NCBI RefSeq assembly: GCF_014644495.1
Contig: NZ_BMKU01000001.1
Location: 186,001 to 250,000, forward strand
From: Pseudarthrobacter polychromogenes
GTDB taxonomy: Bacteria > Actinomycetota > Actinomycetes > Actinomycetales > Micrococcaceae
DNA: 64,000 nucleotides
Direction: 5' to 3'
A program made the position numbers and the translations under genes. The notes under the pieces were generated by a model. It was not told the origin of the DNA. It did not search any database and saw only the letters and a program-made list of their open reading frames with translations. Numbering within the stretch: the stretch's first letter is position 1; every line of letters begins with the position of its first letter. Positions 29,301-38,642 of this stretch are shown piece by piece.

Positions 29301-29702
29301 TCCGAGGCAGGCGTGGTCACCGCGGGCGGCCTGGAGCTGGAGCCGCAGGAATACACCTTGGAAACCGTCGTGGCAGAGTCCGACGGCGGTGCCGCGTCCT
29401 CCAAGGCAGTGGCGGTCCTGCCCGGCGGCGGGTTCGTGGTCCTCAACACCGAGGTCACTCCTGAGCTCGAGGCGGAAGGCCTGGCCCGCGACATGGTCCG
29501 TGCCATCCAGCAGGCGCGCAAGGACGCCGGACTCAATGTCAGCGACCGGATCCGGACCACCGTCACGGCGCAGCAGAACGTCGTCGACGCCCTGCTGGCC
29601 AACGCCGGCCTGGTGAAGGGCGAGACCCTGTCCGTGGAACTCACGGCGGAACCCGGGGACGCCGCAGAGCCGGCCGTCGCCGTCGAAAAAGTAGGGGCCT
29701 GA
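26373..29702 (+). CDS. ileS: Isoleucine-tRNA ligase
   Basis: A 1109-residue class I synthetase charging tRNA-Ile. Seen: HIGH-type motif H-Y-G-H at residues 79-82, large CP1 editing domain, K-M-S-K-S-L-R-N near 671, anticodon-binding domain, and a long C-terminal region ending in a Glu/Ala tail. Length and H-Y-G-H fit the type-2 (eukaryote-like) IleRS common in actinobacteria, a form generally less sensitive to mupirocin than type 1. ATG 26373 lies downstream of the T-box with a weak AGGAT at 26363-26367. folC follows 3 bases after the stop. Confidence 0.97.
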   Translation: MSYYPKASASTGPSSSGGAAVSASVKFPEIEERILKYWDQDGTFQASIDQRSADAPGGEPGSNEFVFYDGPPFANGLPHYGHLLTGYAKDLVGRYQTQRGKRVERRFGWDTHGLPAELEAMKQLGMTDKTQIEAMGIDKFNDACRASVMKYADEWRNYVTRQARWVDFDNDYKTLNVEYMESVLWAFKQLHEKGLTYNGYRVLPYCWKDETPLSNHELRMDDDVYKNRQDQTVTVTFPITAGESDLSRQLSGVQALAWTTTPWTLPTNAALAVGPSITYAVLPAGPNGIKAAAADAPVTGSFLLAADLVGNYAKDLGYDDFEAAQAAVVSTHTGAELEGLAYQPLWSDFADNEKYGMENAWRFLVADYVTTTDGTGIVHQAPAYGEDDQKVCEEAGIPVVLSVDEGAKFLPLFKHGDLHDIVGLQVFEANKPITQVLRAQGRLVKQASYEHSYPHCWRCRNPLIYRAVSSWYVEVTKFKDRMSELNQEINWIPGNVKDGQFGKWLENARDWSISRNRYWGSPIPVWQSSDPEYPRTDVYGSLAEIEADFGRLPLNKDGQVDLHRPFIDELTRPNPDDPRTPEEGQSVMRRVEDVLDVWFDSGSMPYGQVHYPFQNEAWFDTHNPADFIVEYIGQTRGWFYMLHILSTALFDRPAFRNVISHGIVLGSDGQKMSKSLRNYPDVSEVLDRDGSDAMRWFLMSSPILRGGNLVVTEQGIRDGVRQVILPLWNVYSFFTLYTNAAAGGSGYDAKLRYDGYADTLDQYLLANTGELVGTMTERLDDYDISGACDALRSYLDMLTNWYVRRSRQRFFDEDQDAFDALYTALETVSRTAASLLPLVSEEIWRGLTGGRSVHLADWPDAALFPANPDLVQAMDKVQQICSTGSSLRKAANLRVRLPLQELTVVAPGADALQGFAAVVADELNLRSVRLLDAATASPEEFGIQQKLVVNARAAGPRLGKNVQQAIKGSKSGDWSVSEAGVVTAGGLELEPQEYTLETVVAESDGGAASSKAVAVLPGGGFVVLNTEVTPELEAEGLARDMVRAIQQARKDAGLNVSDRIRTTVTAQQNVVDALLANAGLVKGETLSVELTAEPGDAAEPAVAVEKVGA

Positions 29703-29705
29703 TCC

Positions 29706-31064
29706 ATGACTGATGAATTTTCCGTAGAGAGCGTCTACGCCGAGCTGCTGGGCCGGGCGCCGGAAAACAGGATGGAGCCGCGGCTGGCCCCGCTGTTCCG
29801 GGCGATGGATGTGCTGGGCGAGCCGAACAAGGCGTTCCCGATCATCCACGTCACCGGGACCAACGGCAAGACCTCCACCGCCCGCATGATCGAATCCGTC
29901 CTGCGGGCCCACGGCCTGAGCACCGGACGGTACACCAGCCCGCACCTGTCCAAGGTGACGGAGCGGATCAGCATCGACGGGCACCCGGTCCCCGATGAGA
30001 CCTTCGTCCGCATCTGGGACGAAATCCGCCCCTACCTGCAGATCGTCGACTCCGAACTCGAGGCTGCAGGCGAACCGCGGCTCACCTACTTCGAATGCCT
30101 CACCATCCTGGGTTTCGCCATTTTCGCGGACCAGCCGGTCAATGTGGCCGTCATTGAGGTTGGGCTCGGGGGCATCACGGATGCCACGAATGTGGGGGAC
30201 GGGCAGGTTTCCGTGATCACCCCCATCTCGCTGGACCACACGGACCTGCTGGGTGAGACCACGGAGGACATCGCGTACGAAAAGGCCGGCATTATCAAGC
30301 CCGGCGGCTACCTCATCAGTGCCGCCCAGCCTCTGGATGCTGCCCAGGTCCTGCTGGACAAGGCCAAGGACGTGGGGGTGCCGTTCCGCTTCGAAGGCGT
30401 GGAATTCGGCGTCGAATCCCGGACCGTTGCCGTGGGCGGGCAGGTGGTGAGCATCCAGGGCATCGCCGGCCGCTACCCGGAACTGCTGGTCCCGCTGCAC
30501 GGCGCCCACCAGGCACAGAACGCCGCGGTGGCCGTGGCGGCTCTGGAAGCCTTCTTCGGGGGAGAAAAGGAACTCGACTTCGAGGTGCTCCAGGAGGGCT
30601 TCTCGAATGTCACGTCGCCGGGCCGCCTAGAAGTGGTGCGGACAGCTCCCACCATCGTGGTGGACGCTGCCCACAACCCGGACGGCATCAAGGCCTCCGC
30701 AGCCGCCCTGCAGGAAGCCTTCACCTTCACCAGGCTTGTGCCGGTGGTCGGAGTGCTCAAGGAGAAGGACGCCGAGGAGATCCTCCGCCAGCTCAAGGAA
30801 TCCCTGGGCGGGATGGCGGAGGAGTTCTGCTTCACGCAGTCGAACTCCCCGCGGGCCGTGCCGGCCGCTGAGCTGGCCGAACTGGCGGTTGAGCTTGGCT
30901 TCGGCGAGGACAACGTGCACATCGCCGAAAAGCTCGACGATGCCCTTGAATGGGCGGTGGAACGCGCCGAAGCCAATGACGACCTCTCCGGGGGAGTGCT
31001 GGTCACCGGCTCCATCACGCTCGTGGCCGAGGCACGGATCCTGCTCGGAAAGACGGAGGCCTGA
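29706..31064 (+). CDS. folC: Dihydrofolate synthase / folylpolyglutamate synthase
   Basis: A 452-residue Mur-ligase-family enzyme adding glutamate to dihydropteroate and folates. Seen: P-loop G-T-N-G-K-T-S near 53, S-P-H-L near 77, the metal/folate segment H-T-D-L-L-G-E-T near 180 and A-Y-E-K-A-G-I-I-K-P-G, and the C-terminal glutamate ligase motif D-A-A-H-N-P-D near 320. The ATG is 3 bases after the ileS stop, so both are on one transcript and folC may share T-box control when transcription is affected. The next gene begins 4 bases after its stop. Confidence 0.95.
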   Translation: MTDEFSVESVYAELLGRAPENRMEPRLAPLFRAMDVLGEPNKAFPIIHVTGTNGKTSTARMIESVLRAHGLSTGRYTSPHLSKVTERISIDGHPVPDETFVRIWDEIRPYLQIVDSELEAAGEPRLTYFECLTILGFAIFADQPVNVAVIEVGLGGITDATNVGDGQVSVITPISLDHTDLLGETTEDIAYEKAGIIKPGGYLISAAQPLDAAQVLLDKAKDVGVPFRFEGVEFGVESRTVAVGGQVVSIQGIAGRYPELLVPLHGAHQAQNAAVAVAALEAFFGGEKELDFEVLQEGFSNVTSPGRLEVVRTAPTIVVDAAHNPDGIKASAAALQEAFTFTRLVPVVGVLKEKDAEEILRQLKESLGGMAEEFCFTQSNSPRAVPAAELAELAVELGFGEDNVHIAEKLDDALEWAVERAEANDDLSGGVLVTGSITLVAEARILLGKTEA

Positions 31065-31068
31065 TTCC

Positions 31069-31533
31069 ATGGCCAAGTTGACCAAAGCGCAGCGCGAGTG
31101 GCGGCCGGGCATGCCCAAGAAGCGCCGCTCAACCAAGGTGATGTTCGCTTCCACGGTCCTCCTGCTGGAAGCCTTCGTGATGTTCTTCGCCACCCTGGCG
31201 GTGTTCGGCCTGCGGCGGGGGGAGTTCCCGCCGGCGGTCATCCTGGGGGTGGGGATTGCGCTGTGCGTGGTGATGATTGTTGCGTGCGCCTTCCTCACCA
31301 AGCCTTGGGGCATCGGCTTGGGCTGGATCCTTCAGCTGGTCCTGATCCTCACCGGGATCTTCGAGCCGGCCATGTTCCTGGTGGGCACCCTGTTCGCGGC
31401 GGCGTGGTGGTACGGGATCCGCACAGGAATCCGGCTGGACCGGGAAGCCGGGGAACGGGCCCGCGAACAGGCTGCCTGGGAAGCCGCCCATCCGGACGGG
31501 GCCGGGCCCGGCCAGCAGCCGCACTCACCGTAG
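31069..31533 (+). CDS. DUF4233 family membrane protein
   Basis: A 154-residue protein with a Lys/Arg-rich N-terminus, then three to four hydrophobic spans (near 25-50, 55-80, 85-125) and a charged cytoplasmic tail rich in Glu/Ala/Pro. The arrangement [17 protein letters not shown] is typical of DUF4233, which in actinobacteria regularly sits between folC and ndk. Function unknown. ATG at 31069 follows folC by 4 bases with GGAGG within the end of folC. Confidence 0.88.
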   Translation: MAKLTKAQREWRPGMPKKRRSTKVMFASTVLLLEAFVMFFATLAVFGLRRGEFPPAVILGVGIALCVVMIVACAFLTKPWGIGLGWILQLVLILTGIFEPAMFLVGTLFAAAWWYGIRTGIRLDREAGERAREQAAWEAAHPDGAGPGQQPHSP

Positions 31534-31573
31534 ACTTGACCCCGAAACCCCTTACCAACGCATTGGAGCAGTT

Positions 31574-31993
31574 GTGACTACTGAGCGCACCCTCGTCCTG
31601 ATCAAGCCCGACGGCGTCGCCCGCAACCTTACCGGCGCCATCCTGGCCCGGATCGAAGCCAAGGGCTACACCCTGGCTGAGCTGAAGAAGGTTGACGCCT
31701 CACGCGAACTCCTGGAGCAGCACTATGAGGAGCACGTGGGCAAGCCCTTCTACGAGCCCCTTGTGGAGTTCATGCTCTCCGGACCCGTGGTGGCGGCCAT
31801 CTTCGAGGGCCACCGTGTCATCGAGGGCTTCCGTTCGCTGGCCGGCACCACCGATCCCACCACGGCAGCTCCCGGCACCATCCGCGGCGACTTCGGCCGC
31901 GACTGGGGCCTGAAGGTCCAGCAGAACCTGGTCCACGGCTCCGACTCCGCCGAATCCGCCGGGCGCGAGATCAAGATCTGGTTCCAGGGCTGA
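31574..31993 (+). CDS. ndk: Nucleoside diphosphate kinase
   Basis: A 139-residue enzyme exchanging the gamma-phosphate among nucleoside di- and triphosphates. The start [10 protein letters not shown], the P-G-T-I-R-G-D-F nucleotide loop and the phosphorylated His in N-L-V-H-G-S-D-S are all present, and length is standard. GTG start with GGAGCAG upstream. Last gene of the ileS-folC-DUF4233-ndk run, closed by the hairpin at 32009. Confidence 0.97.
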   Translation: MTTERTLVLIKPDGVARNLTGAILARIEAKGYTLAELKKVDASRELLEQHYEEHVGKPFYEPLVEFMLSGPVVAAIFEGHRVIEGFRSLAGTTDPTTAAPGTIRGDFGRDWGLKVQQNLVHGSDSAESAGREIKIWFQG

Positions 31994-32008
31994 CAGCCCA
32001 GGGACAGC

Positions 32009-32044
32009 AAAAAGCCCCTGGTTCCTCGGAACCAGGGGCTTTTT
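32009..32044. terminator. Terminator between convergent ndk and VKOR genes
   Basis: A 17-bp stem (32009-32025 with 32028-32044), flanked by A's on one side and T's on the other, so it is a good bidirectional rho-independent stop. Confidence 0.9.
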
Positions 32045-32056
32045 CCGTCAGCAGGC

Positions 32057-32728
32057 CTAGAATCCTGAGGTTCCGGCGAACACCTGGATGAAGGCGAAGA
32101 AGATGGTGGCGATGACGGCCACATACAGCAGGGCGGTGATGATCCAGCCGGAGTCACCCAGGATGCGGGCGGCGTTGGCGGGGACAGGGATGACCCCGGC
32201 GCTGATGTTCCGGATGGTCACCCAGACAAAGAGCGGGATCATGGCCGCCCAGACAACCATGCAGAACGGGCACAGAATGTGGATGACGTAGAGGGCCTGG
32301 GACCACAGCCACACAACGAACGCGAAACCGAGCGTGACCCCGGCCTGCAGGCCCAGCCAGTACCACCGCGCAAATTGGGCGCCGGCCAGCAGTGACATGC
32401 CCACGGTGATGGTGATGGCGAACGCCACGATGCCGATAAACATATTGGGGAAGCCAAACAGCGAGCTCTGCCAAGTCTGCATCACCTGGCCGCAGGAGAT
32501 CCACGGGTTCACGTCGCACACCGTGGTGTGGTTGGGGTCCCTGAGCACCTCCAGTTTTTCCAGCACCAGGGTTCCGGAGGCCAGCCAGCCGATGATCCCG
32601 GTAATGACCATCAGCCAGCCGAGCGGCCGGTCACGGGTCATCGGCGGGCGGGCTCCGGCTGTACTGCTGTCCGGATCCACAGTCCGTTCCGGCGCGTGGG
32701 TGCCGCTCAAGGGGGAGATGCTGGGCAT
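32057..32728 (-). CDS. Vitamin K epoxide reductase (VKOR) family protein
   Basis: A 223-residue membrane protein with about five spans. The redox residues are in place: loop cysteines Cys71 and Cys79 (V-C-D-V-N-P-W-I-S-C) and the active C-P-F-C at 153-156, plus S-S-L-F-G-F-P-N after the loop. Bacterial VKOR regenerates DsbA-type oxidases at the outer membrane face using menaquinone; no DsbA partner is adjacent here. The open frame runs 105 codons further upstream, but ATG 32728 has AAGGA upstream and fits the family length. It is divergent from rne. Confidence 0.92.
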   Translation of the reverse strand: MPSISPLSGTHAPERTVDPDSSTAGARPPMTRDRPLGWLMVITGIIGWLASGTLVLEKLEVLRDPNHTTVCDVNPWISCGQVMQTWQSSLFGFPNMFIGIVAFAITITVGMSLLAGAQFARWYWLGLQAGVTLGFAFVVWLWSQALYVIHILCPFCMVVWAAMIPLFVWVTIRNISAGVIPVPANAARILGDSGWIITALLYVAVIATIFFAFIQVFAGTSGF

Positions 32729-33167
32729 TGGCAAGGCGTCCTTTTCATCGGGTGGTCCTTGCCCGATTGTAACGCCGGACGCTGGAAAGACGTTCCAGGA
32801 AAGGGAACTGGTGATGCTGCTTCCGCTGTGGAATAGCCGGGGTATGAGAGAATGAACGTGGCTGGAACCCGATCCACATTCGGAGTCCAGTCCGGCAGCT
32901 TGTTCGCAAGACCGCCCATGATGAGCAGCGCAGGCTTTGGATTCTTCGATCCGAACTCCGCAACTCCATGGGGCGGCACCTGGTTGTGGCGTGTGGAACA
33001 ACGGGTTCTGGAACATACTGCCGGCCCCCACGGGCTGCCGCACCCCACTGCCGGTGCGAACCTGGGGGTATCCACTTGACTTCTGTCAACGCCTGCGGGT
33101 TTTGACAATATGTGCCCCAATGGGTGCCGGATGTGGCGGTACGTCAGGGGCAGGAGTGTTGCCACAT
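32729..33167. promoter_or_regulatory. Long gene-free region, VKOR/rne leader region
   Basis: This 439-base gap has no gene I can support. Near rne it holds a small dyad TTGAC-TTCT-GTCAA at 33076-33089 and TTGACA at 33102-33107, a possible -35 element without a convincing -10, and AGGAG at 33152-33156 ahead of the rne start. A long 5' leader on rne is plausible, since rne messages in other bacteria regulate their own decay through the leader. Confidence 0.4.
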
Positions 33168-36100
33168 ATGGATAATGAACAAGTTGTAGCCGTTAACGAT
33201 GAAGCAGCGTCCGTGGACGCCGACTCCGCGCCGAAGAAGGCCACGAGGACCCGGCGGAAGGCCGCTCCAAAAACCGGCGAGGCCGTGGCCACTGAGGCTG
33301 CCTCCGACGCCGTCACCACAGAGGCCGGGGCCGCAGAAGCTGCGGCAGACGAAGCCAAGGCGCCCGCCCGCCGGAGCCGTTCGCGGAAGAAAGTCGAGAC
33401 CGCCGAGCCGCTTCCCGTCTTTGCTGCGGAGGCCGGCGCCGAAGCCGGGATCACCAACAACGCCAACGACGACGGCGCGCAGCAGGCGCTTGCCGCTGGG
33501 CCTGCAGAGGTTGCCGCGGAAGAATCGAAGCCCGTCCGGCGCCGCCGGGTTGCCACCCGCAAGACGTCCGCCCCCGCCGTCGCGGAGGAAACGCCGGCAG
33601 GGACGGCTGCCCCGGCCGAGACCGCACCCACCGAGACCGCACCGGCCGACACGGCGTCAGCTGAGCCCGCGGCACCCGGCACCGCTGCGGCGGCCACCAG
33701 CACTGCCCCGGCTCCCGCCGATGCGCCCGCCGGCACTGAACCAGAAGCCGAGGCTGCCGCCCAGGCTCCCGCCGCCAAAGCCACCAGCGATTCCGCGCAG
33801 CCCACGTCCGCCGTCGAGCCTTCCGGTAAAGGCGACGCAAATTCTTCTGCCGGGTCCGAGGCCGGCGCTGCCGGGGCTTCAGACCCTGCCAGCCCGTTCG
33901 GGTCCCTTTTCATGGAACCGGGTTCCCCCACGTCGGTGCTGTTCCAGGCCCCGGACCTGAGTACCGTGGTCCGGCCCGTCCCGGTCCCCGCGGAGGATGC
34001 CGAGGCTGACGACGCCGAGGACGATTCGGACGACGCCGGCAACCGCCGGAGGCGCCGCGGGCGCGGCCGCCGCGGCCGCAGCAGGGCGGGCGAGCGTGAC
34101 GGTGAAGAAGCCGACGGCGCCGCTGCCGCAGATAGCGACGCCGCCGAGGACGCTGATGAGGACTCCGCCGGGCAAGCCGAAGAAGGCGTGACCTCCCGCC
34201 GTCGCCGCCGCCGCCGCCGTGGCGACCAGGACCTCGAGCTCACGGGCGGGGAAGACGACGATCCGCCCAACACGGTCACCCGGGTCCGCGCCCCGCGCGC
34301 CGTGAGCGAGCCGGCCGTGAACAATCGCGTCACGTCCGTCAAGGGCTCCACCCGCCTGGAAGCCAAGAAGCAGCGCCGCCGCGAATCACGCGATACCGGC
34401 CGCCGCCGTACCGTCATTACCGAAGCCGAGTTCCTGGCACGCCGGGAATCCGTGGACCGGCAGATGATCGTCCGCCAGCGCGACGACAGAATCCAGATCG
34501 CTGTCCTCGAGGACGGCGTCCTGGCCGAGCACTTCGTGTCCAAGACCCAGCAGGACTCCCTGATCGGCAACGTCTACCTGGGCAAGGTCCAGAACGTCCT
34601 GCCGTCCATGGAAGCTGCCTTCGTGGATATCGGCCGCGGCCGCAACGCCGTGCTGTACGCCGGCGAGGTGAACTGGGAGGCCGTCAACCTTGAGGGCAAG
34701 CAGCGCCGTATCGAGAACGCGCTGAAGTCCGGCGACACCGTCCTGGTCCAGGTGACCAAGGACCCGGTGGGCCACAAGGGCGCGCGCCTGACCAGCCAGA
34801 TCTCCCTGCCCGGCCGTTACCTGGTGTACGTTCCCGGCGGCTCCATGACCGGCATCTCCCGGAAGCTGCCCGACGTCGAACGCAACCGCCTGAAGCGGAT
34901 CCTCAAGGACCGCCTTCCTGAGCACGCCGGCGTGATTGTCCGTACGGCTGCGGAGGGCGCTTCCGAGGAAGAGCTGACGCACGACATCAACCGGCTGCGC
35001 GCCCAGTGGGAGGGCATCGAAAGCCAGTCGAAGTCCACTAAGATCCTCGCCCCGGAGCTGCTCTACGGCGAACCGGACCTCACCATCAAGGTGGTCCGGG
35101 ACGTCTTCAACGAGGACTTCTCCAAGCTGATCGTCTCCGGCGAGGAAGCCTGGGACACCATCGAGGCCTACGTCACCTACGTCGCCCCGGACCTGGTGGG
35201 CCGGCTTGAGAAGTGGACCAAGGACCAGGACATCTTCAGTGCTTGGCGGATCGATGAGCAGATCCACAAGGCCCTGGAACGGAAGGTCTTCCTGCCCTCC
35301 GGCGGCTCGCTGGTGATTGACCGGACCGAAGCCATGACCGTAGTGGACGTCAACACCGGCAAGTTCACCGGCAGCGGCGGCAACCTGGAAGAGACAGTCA
35401 CCAAGAACAACCTGGAAGCCGCAGAGGAAGTAGTACGCCAGCTCCGCCTCCGCGACATCGGCGGCATCATCGTCATCGACTTCATCGACATGGTCCTGGA
35501 GTCCAACCGGGACCTGGTCCTGCGGCGCATGGTGGAGTGCCTGGGCCGTGACCGCACCAAGCACCAGGTTGCCGAAGTCACCTCCCTGGGCCTGGTGCAG
35601 ATGACCCGTAAGCGCATGGGTACGGGGCTCCTTGAGGTGTTCGGCGAGCAGTGCGAAGCCTGCGCCGGCCGCGGCGTGGTCACCCACGATGACCCGGTGG
35701 AACACCGCCGGGCGAACATTGTTGCTGCCGAGCATCACGTGCAGCGTGCCGAGCACCGCCCGGAAGCACGCGCTGAGGGCAACCGCATCGAGGCGCAGCG
35801 CACGGACAGCAGCCAGCCCGGTGTCCGTCCTGACAGGAAGCGCCGCCGCGGCCGCGGCGGCCAGCAGCCGGACGCCGCGCCGGCAGCTGCCGTCCACGTC
35901 CACACGGTCCACCCTGATCCGACGGACGCCGAGCGGCACGCGAAAGCGGAGGCCACCAGGCTGGCCCTTGCCAACATCGCGGCAGCTGCGCACGCTGCCC
36001 ACCTGCATGACGATGAGTTGGCTGCCGCCAGGCAGGCAACGCAGGCCCAGCCTCCAGCGCCTGCAGAAACGGAGAAGCACGACGGCGATGCGTCCAGGCC

Positions 36101-36656
36101 CGCTGCCGTCCTGACCTTTGGCGGAGAAAAAGTCGTCCTGCCCTTCGTGGAGCACGCAGAGGAGCAGCAGCCAAAGCCCGCCCTCACCCTGGACCGCCTT
36201 GCCGCGGCTTTCGCCCATCTGGGCGAGCCCGTCCCGGCAGCTGAAACGCCGGCGGGGCAGCCGGTACAGCGCGGGGCGGAAGAGGCTCCCCAGCAGGCTC
36301 TTGCCCCGGAGCAGACCCCCGAGCAGGAGCAGGCCCCGGAACAGCGGGAACCGGCCAACGTCCAGCCGCAGCAGCGACCGGTGGCCGCCGCAGCGGAGAA
36401 GGACTACTCCGACCACACCCTGGAGCAGTCACGCCCGCGCAGGGCACGCCGCAACCGCAGTGCCAGCCGCGCACAGGGAGCAGCCAACGAAACCTCGGTC
36501 CAGCAGCACGAGAATGTTCCCGCCGCCTCGGCCGGGCATTCCCACGCCGCCAAGGCACCGGGAGCGGACCAGGCGGGTGCTTCCAAGCCGGCCAGCAGCA
36601 AGCCGTCGGACGCACCGATTATCCTCGGTGTCGGGGTTCCCGCCTCGGAGCTCTAG
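33168..36656 (+). CDS. rne: Ribonuclease E/G family endoribonuclease
   Basis: A 1162-residue RNA-processing enzyme. The order is the actinobacterial one: a disordered N-terminal half of about 425 residues, first Ala/Glu/Pro-rich then Arg clusters (R-R-R-R-G-R-G-R-R-G-R); the catalytic core from about 430, starting M-I-V-R-Q-R-D-D-R-I, with S1 domain, metal-binding D-V-N-T-G-K near 725 and I-D-F-I-D-M near 770; the zinc-link C-E-A-C near 828; then another disordered tail with Arg-rich and Gln/Pro-rich runs. It cuts single-stranded A/U-rich RNA and initiates mRNA decay and rRNA maturation. ATG 33168 has AGGAG 11 bases upstream; the frame is open further but upstream codons look non-coding. Confidence 0.95.
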   Translation: MDNEQVVAVNDEAASVDADSAPKKATRTRRKAAPKTGEAVATEAASDAVTTEAGAAEAAADEAKAPARRSRSRKKVETAEPLPVFAAEAGAEAGITNNANDDGAQQALAAGPAEVAAEESKPVRRRRVATRKTSAPAVAEETPAGTAAPAETAPTETAPADTASAEPAAPGTAAAATSTAPAPADAPAGTEPEAEAAAQAPAAKATSDSAQPTSAVEPSGKGDANSSAGSEAGAAGASDPASPFGSLFMEPGSPTSVLFQAPDLSTVVRPVPVPAEDAEADDAEDDSDDAGNRRRRRGRGRRGRSRAGERDGEEADGAAAADSDAAEDADEDSAGQAEEGVTSRRRRRRRRGDQDLELTGGEDDDPPNTVTRVRAPRAVSEPAVNNRVTSVKGSTRLEAKKQRRRESRDTGRRRTVITEAEFLARRESVDRQMIVRQRDDRIQIAVLEDGVLAEHFVSKTQQDSLIGNVYLGKVQNVLPSMEAAFVDIGRGRNAVLYAGEVNWEAVNLEGKQRRIENALKSGDTVLVQVTKDPVGHKGARLTSQISLPGRYLVYVPGGSMTGISRKLPDVERNRLKRILKDRLPEHAGVIVRTAAEGASEEELTHDINRLRAQWEGIESQSKSTKILAPELLYGEPDLTIKVVRDVFNEDFSKLIVSGEEAWDTIEAYVTYVAPDLVGRLEKWTKDQDIFSAWRIDEQIHKALERKVFLPSGGSLVIDRTEAMTVVDVNTGKFTGSGGNLEETVTKNNLEAAEEVVRQLRLRDIGGIIVIDFIDMVLESNRDLVLRRMVECLGRDRTKHQVAEVTSLGLVQMTRKRMGTGLLEVFGEQCEACAGRGVVTHDDPVEHRRANIVAAEHHVQRAEHRPEARAEGNRIEAQRTDSSQPGVRPDRKRRRGRGGQQPDAAPAAAVHVHTVHPDPTDAERHAKAEATRLALANIAAAAHAAHLHDDELAAARQATQAQPPAPAETEKHDGDASRPAAVLTFGGEKVVLPFVEHAEEQQPKPALTLDRLAAAFAHLGEPVPAAETPAGQPVQRGAEEAPQQALAPEQTPEQEQAPEQREPANVQPQQRPVAAAAEKDYSDHTLEQSRPRRARRNRSASRAQGAANETSVQQHENVPAASAGHSHAAKAPGADQAGASKPASSKPSDAPIILGVGVPASEL

Positions 36657-36714
36657 GAACCGGACTCCAGGAACGGAATCTCCAGGGACCGGAGCTCCAG
36701 GAATCGCGAACCCA
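36656..36714. repeat. Degenerate 15-base tandem repeat after rne
   Basis: Four units of 14-15 bases of form GGAAC-CGGA-nTCCA follow each other at the rne stop. Read in another frame they give P-G-T-E-S / P-G-T-G-A / P-G-I-A-N / P-G-R-A, a pentapeptide pattern. Confidence 0.6.
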
Positions 36715-36730
36715 GGGAGAGCATTGAGCG

Positions 36731-36769
36731 GATGCCCGGCCGGCCACAGACAGTGGCCGGCCGGGCATC
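36731..36769 (+). terminator. Terminator after rne
   Basis: A 17-bp perfect stem (36731-36747 with 36753-36769) with a 5-base loop, about 75 bases after the rne stop and before the TPP riboswitch. Confidence 0.8.
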
Positions 36770-36880
36770 CGTCATTTAAGGCGCGTTCCGCAGCGCTATT
36801 GAACACCCGCGTTCCACCCCGCTCCGGTCGCACTGTGTCACCTTCACGCTGTGGACCGCAAAAAAGCTAGGCTGGGGAAC

Positions 36881-36962
36881 CGACACGGGGTGCCGCGCAG
36901 AGAGCCGGCTGAGATCCAGACCCGTTGAACCTGTCCGGCTAGCACCGGCGAAGGGATGTCTC
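36881..36962 (+). promoter_or_regulatory. TPP riboswitch (THI element)
   Basis: The thiamine-box consensus is clear: ACACGGGGTGC near 36884, the pyrimidine-sensing CTGAGA at 36909-36914, GACCCGTTGAACCTG around 36918-36932, and the closing GCACCGGCGAAGGGA ending at 36956. The final AAGGGA (36951-36956) is also the Shine-Dalgarno of the TTG start at 36963, spacing 6. Thus TPP binding, which locks the 3' side in a helix, would block ribosome entry on thiD-tenA. Confidence 0.95.
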
Positions 36963-38540
36963 TTGTCTTCCACCTTTGCAATGCCCACTGCCACCATCCA
37001 GGGCACACCCGCGCCTGCTCCCGGGCCCGCAGCTGTTTCTGCGTCTGCAGCCCCCGTCCGCGAGTACCGCGACACGCCCCGGGTGCTTTCCATTGCCGGA
37101 TCCGATCCTTCCGGCGGGGCCGGCGTCCAGGCGGACCTGAAAAGCATCGCCGCCCACGGCGGTTACGGAATGGCCGCCATCACTGCCCTCACCGCGCAGA
37201 ACACCCGCGGCGTGCGCGGCGTCCACGTTCCCCCCGCCAACTTCCTCACCCAGCAGCTCGATGCCCTGAGCGACGACATCAGTATCGACGCCGTAAAGAT
37301 CGGAATGCTGGGCGATGCCGGGGTGATCGACGCCGTCCGTGCGTGGCTCGAAAAGGTGCGTCCCGCCGTCGTGGTCCTGGACCCTGTCATGGTGGCCACC
37401 AGCGGCGACCGGCTCCTCCAGGAATCCGCCGAAGCCGCGCTTCGCGGCCTGCTGCCGCTGGCGCACCTCATCACGCCCAACCTGGCTGAACTCGCCATGC
37501 TCGTGGGCGGCGACGTGCAGGAGACCTGGGAAGGCGCCCTGGAACAGGGCCGGAACCTTTCCGCCGCCACGGGAGCCACGGTTCTGGTCAAGGGCGGGCA
37601 CCTCGTAGGGGCCGAATGCCCCGATGCCCTCGTTAACACCGCAGGTCTGTTGTCCAGGGACGTGGTGGTGGTTCCCGGACAGCGGGTGGCAACAGTGAAC
37701 AGCCACGGCACCGGATGCTCCCTGTCGGCGGCCATGGCCACGGTCCAGGCCCGGGTGGGGGACTGGGAGGCAGCCCTGCGCGAGGTCAAGCCCTGGCTTG
37801 CCGGCGCGCTGGAGGCCTCGGAGACCCTGGAGGTGGGGGCCGGCAACGGGCCCGTGCACCACTTCCACCACGTGCCCGCGGTGCGCGGGAAGGGGAGCTT
37901 CGCGGCGCAGCTCTGGGCGGGCGCCGCAAAGGACCTCGAGGACATCTACGCGCTGGACTTCATCCGCGGCCTGGTTTCCGGCAGCCTGCCGGAAAAGGAG
38001 TTTGCCTACTACCTCGCCCAGGACGCCATCTACCTCAACGGCTACTCACGGGTGCTCGCGCGGACAAGTGCACTGGCCCCCACCGAAGAGGAGCAGCTCT
38101 TCTGGGCACGTTCCGCCGCACAGTGCCTGGAGGTGGAGTCTGAGCTGCACCGCTCCTGGCTTAGTACACGGACCGTTGAGCCGCAGCTGGGGCCCGTGAC
38201 CAAGTCCTACGTGGACCACCTGACGGCGGCATCGGCGTCGGGCAGTTACGCCGTGCTGGCCGCAGCAGTCCTGCCCTGCTTCTGGCTGTACGCCGAGGTG
38301 GGCACAACACTCCACGCCCAGTTCGTGGCTGACGGGGAACCGGGCGGCCACCCCTACGCCGAGTGGCTGCGCACGTACGCGGATGAGGACTTCGCTGCCG
38401 CCACCCGCACGGCGGTTGCCATGGTGGACGGGGCCGGCCGCGCTGCTTCCGCGGGGGACCGGGATGCCATGGTGACGGCGTTCAGGCAGTCCTGCCGCCT
38501 CGAAGTGGACTTTTTCGACGCGCCGCGCATTCATTCCTGA
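36963..38540 (+). CDS. thiD: ThiD-TenA fusion: HMP-P kinase plus aminopyrimidine hydrolase
   Basis: A 525-residue two-domain enzyme. Residues about 40-300 are ThiD (hydroxymethylpyrimidine and its phosphate to the diphosphate): start V-L-S-I-A-G-S-D-P-S-G-G-A-G, later D-P-V-M-V-A-T-S-G-D and the anion-hole H-G-T-G-C-S. Residues about 310-525 are TenA, which salvages aminopyrimidine from degraded thiamine: A-A-Q-C-L-E and L-P-C-F-W-L-Y-A-E-V-G with the catalytic Cys. The same pairing exists in other actinobacteria and, in reverse context, in yeast Thi20. TTG start at 36963 is set by its Shine-Dalgarno inside the TPP riboswitch; ATG 36981 is the alternative. Supports thiamine salvage. Confidence 0.94.
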   Translation: MSSTFAMPTATIQGTPAPAPGPAAVSASAAPVREYRDTPRVLSIAGSDPSGGAGVQADLKSIAAHGGYGMAAITALTAQNTRGVRGVHVPPANFLTQQLDALSDDISIDAVKIGMLGDAGVIDAVRAWLEKVRPAVVVLDPVMVATSGDRLLQESAEAALRGLLPLAHLITPNLAELAMLVGGDVQETWEGALEQGRNLSAATGATVLVKGGHLVGAECPDALVNTAGLLSRDVVVVPGQRVATVNSHGTGCSLSAAMATVQARVGDWEAALREVKPWLAGALEASETLEVGAGNGPVHHFHHVPAVRGKGSFAAQLWAGAAKDLEDIYALDFIRGLVSGSLPEKEFAYYLAQDAIYLNGYSRVLARTSALAPTEEEQLFWARSAAQCLEVESELHRSWLSTRTVEPQLGPVTKSYVDHLTAASASGSYAVLAAAVLPCFWLYAEVGTTLHAQFVADGEPGGHPYAEWLRTYADEDFAAATRTAVAMVDGAGRAASAGDRDAMVTAFRQSCRLEVDFFDAPRIHS

Positions 38541-38642
38541 CACCTGGTGGCGCGTCCCGCCGGTACTATGGTGGGGCACGGGTAAGGGCGCGGACCTGGG
38601 CTGTGGTGCCTATCACAGACAACCCGCCGGAACCAGCCTCAT

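Noticed and set aside
32852-33079. 75-codon frame in the VKOR-rne gap
   Set aside because: No ribosome site, no recognisable protein features, and its amino acid mix does not look coding.
34386-36416. 676-codon frame antisense to rne
   Set aside because: Shadow of the RNase E gene; no recognisable domains.
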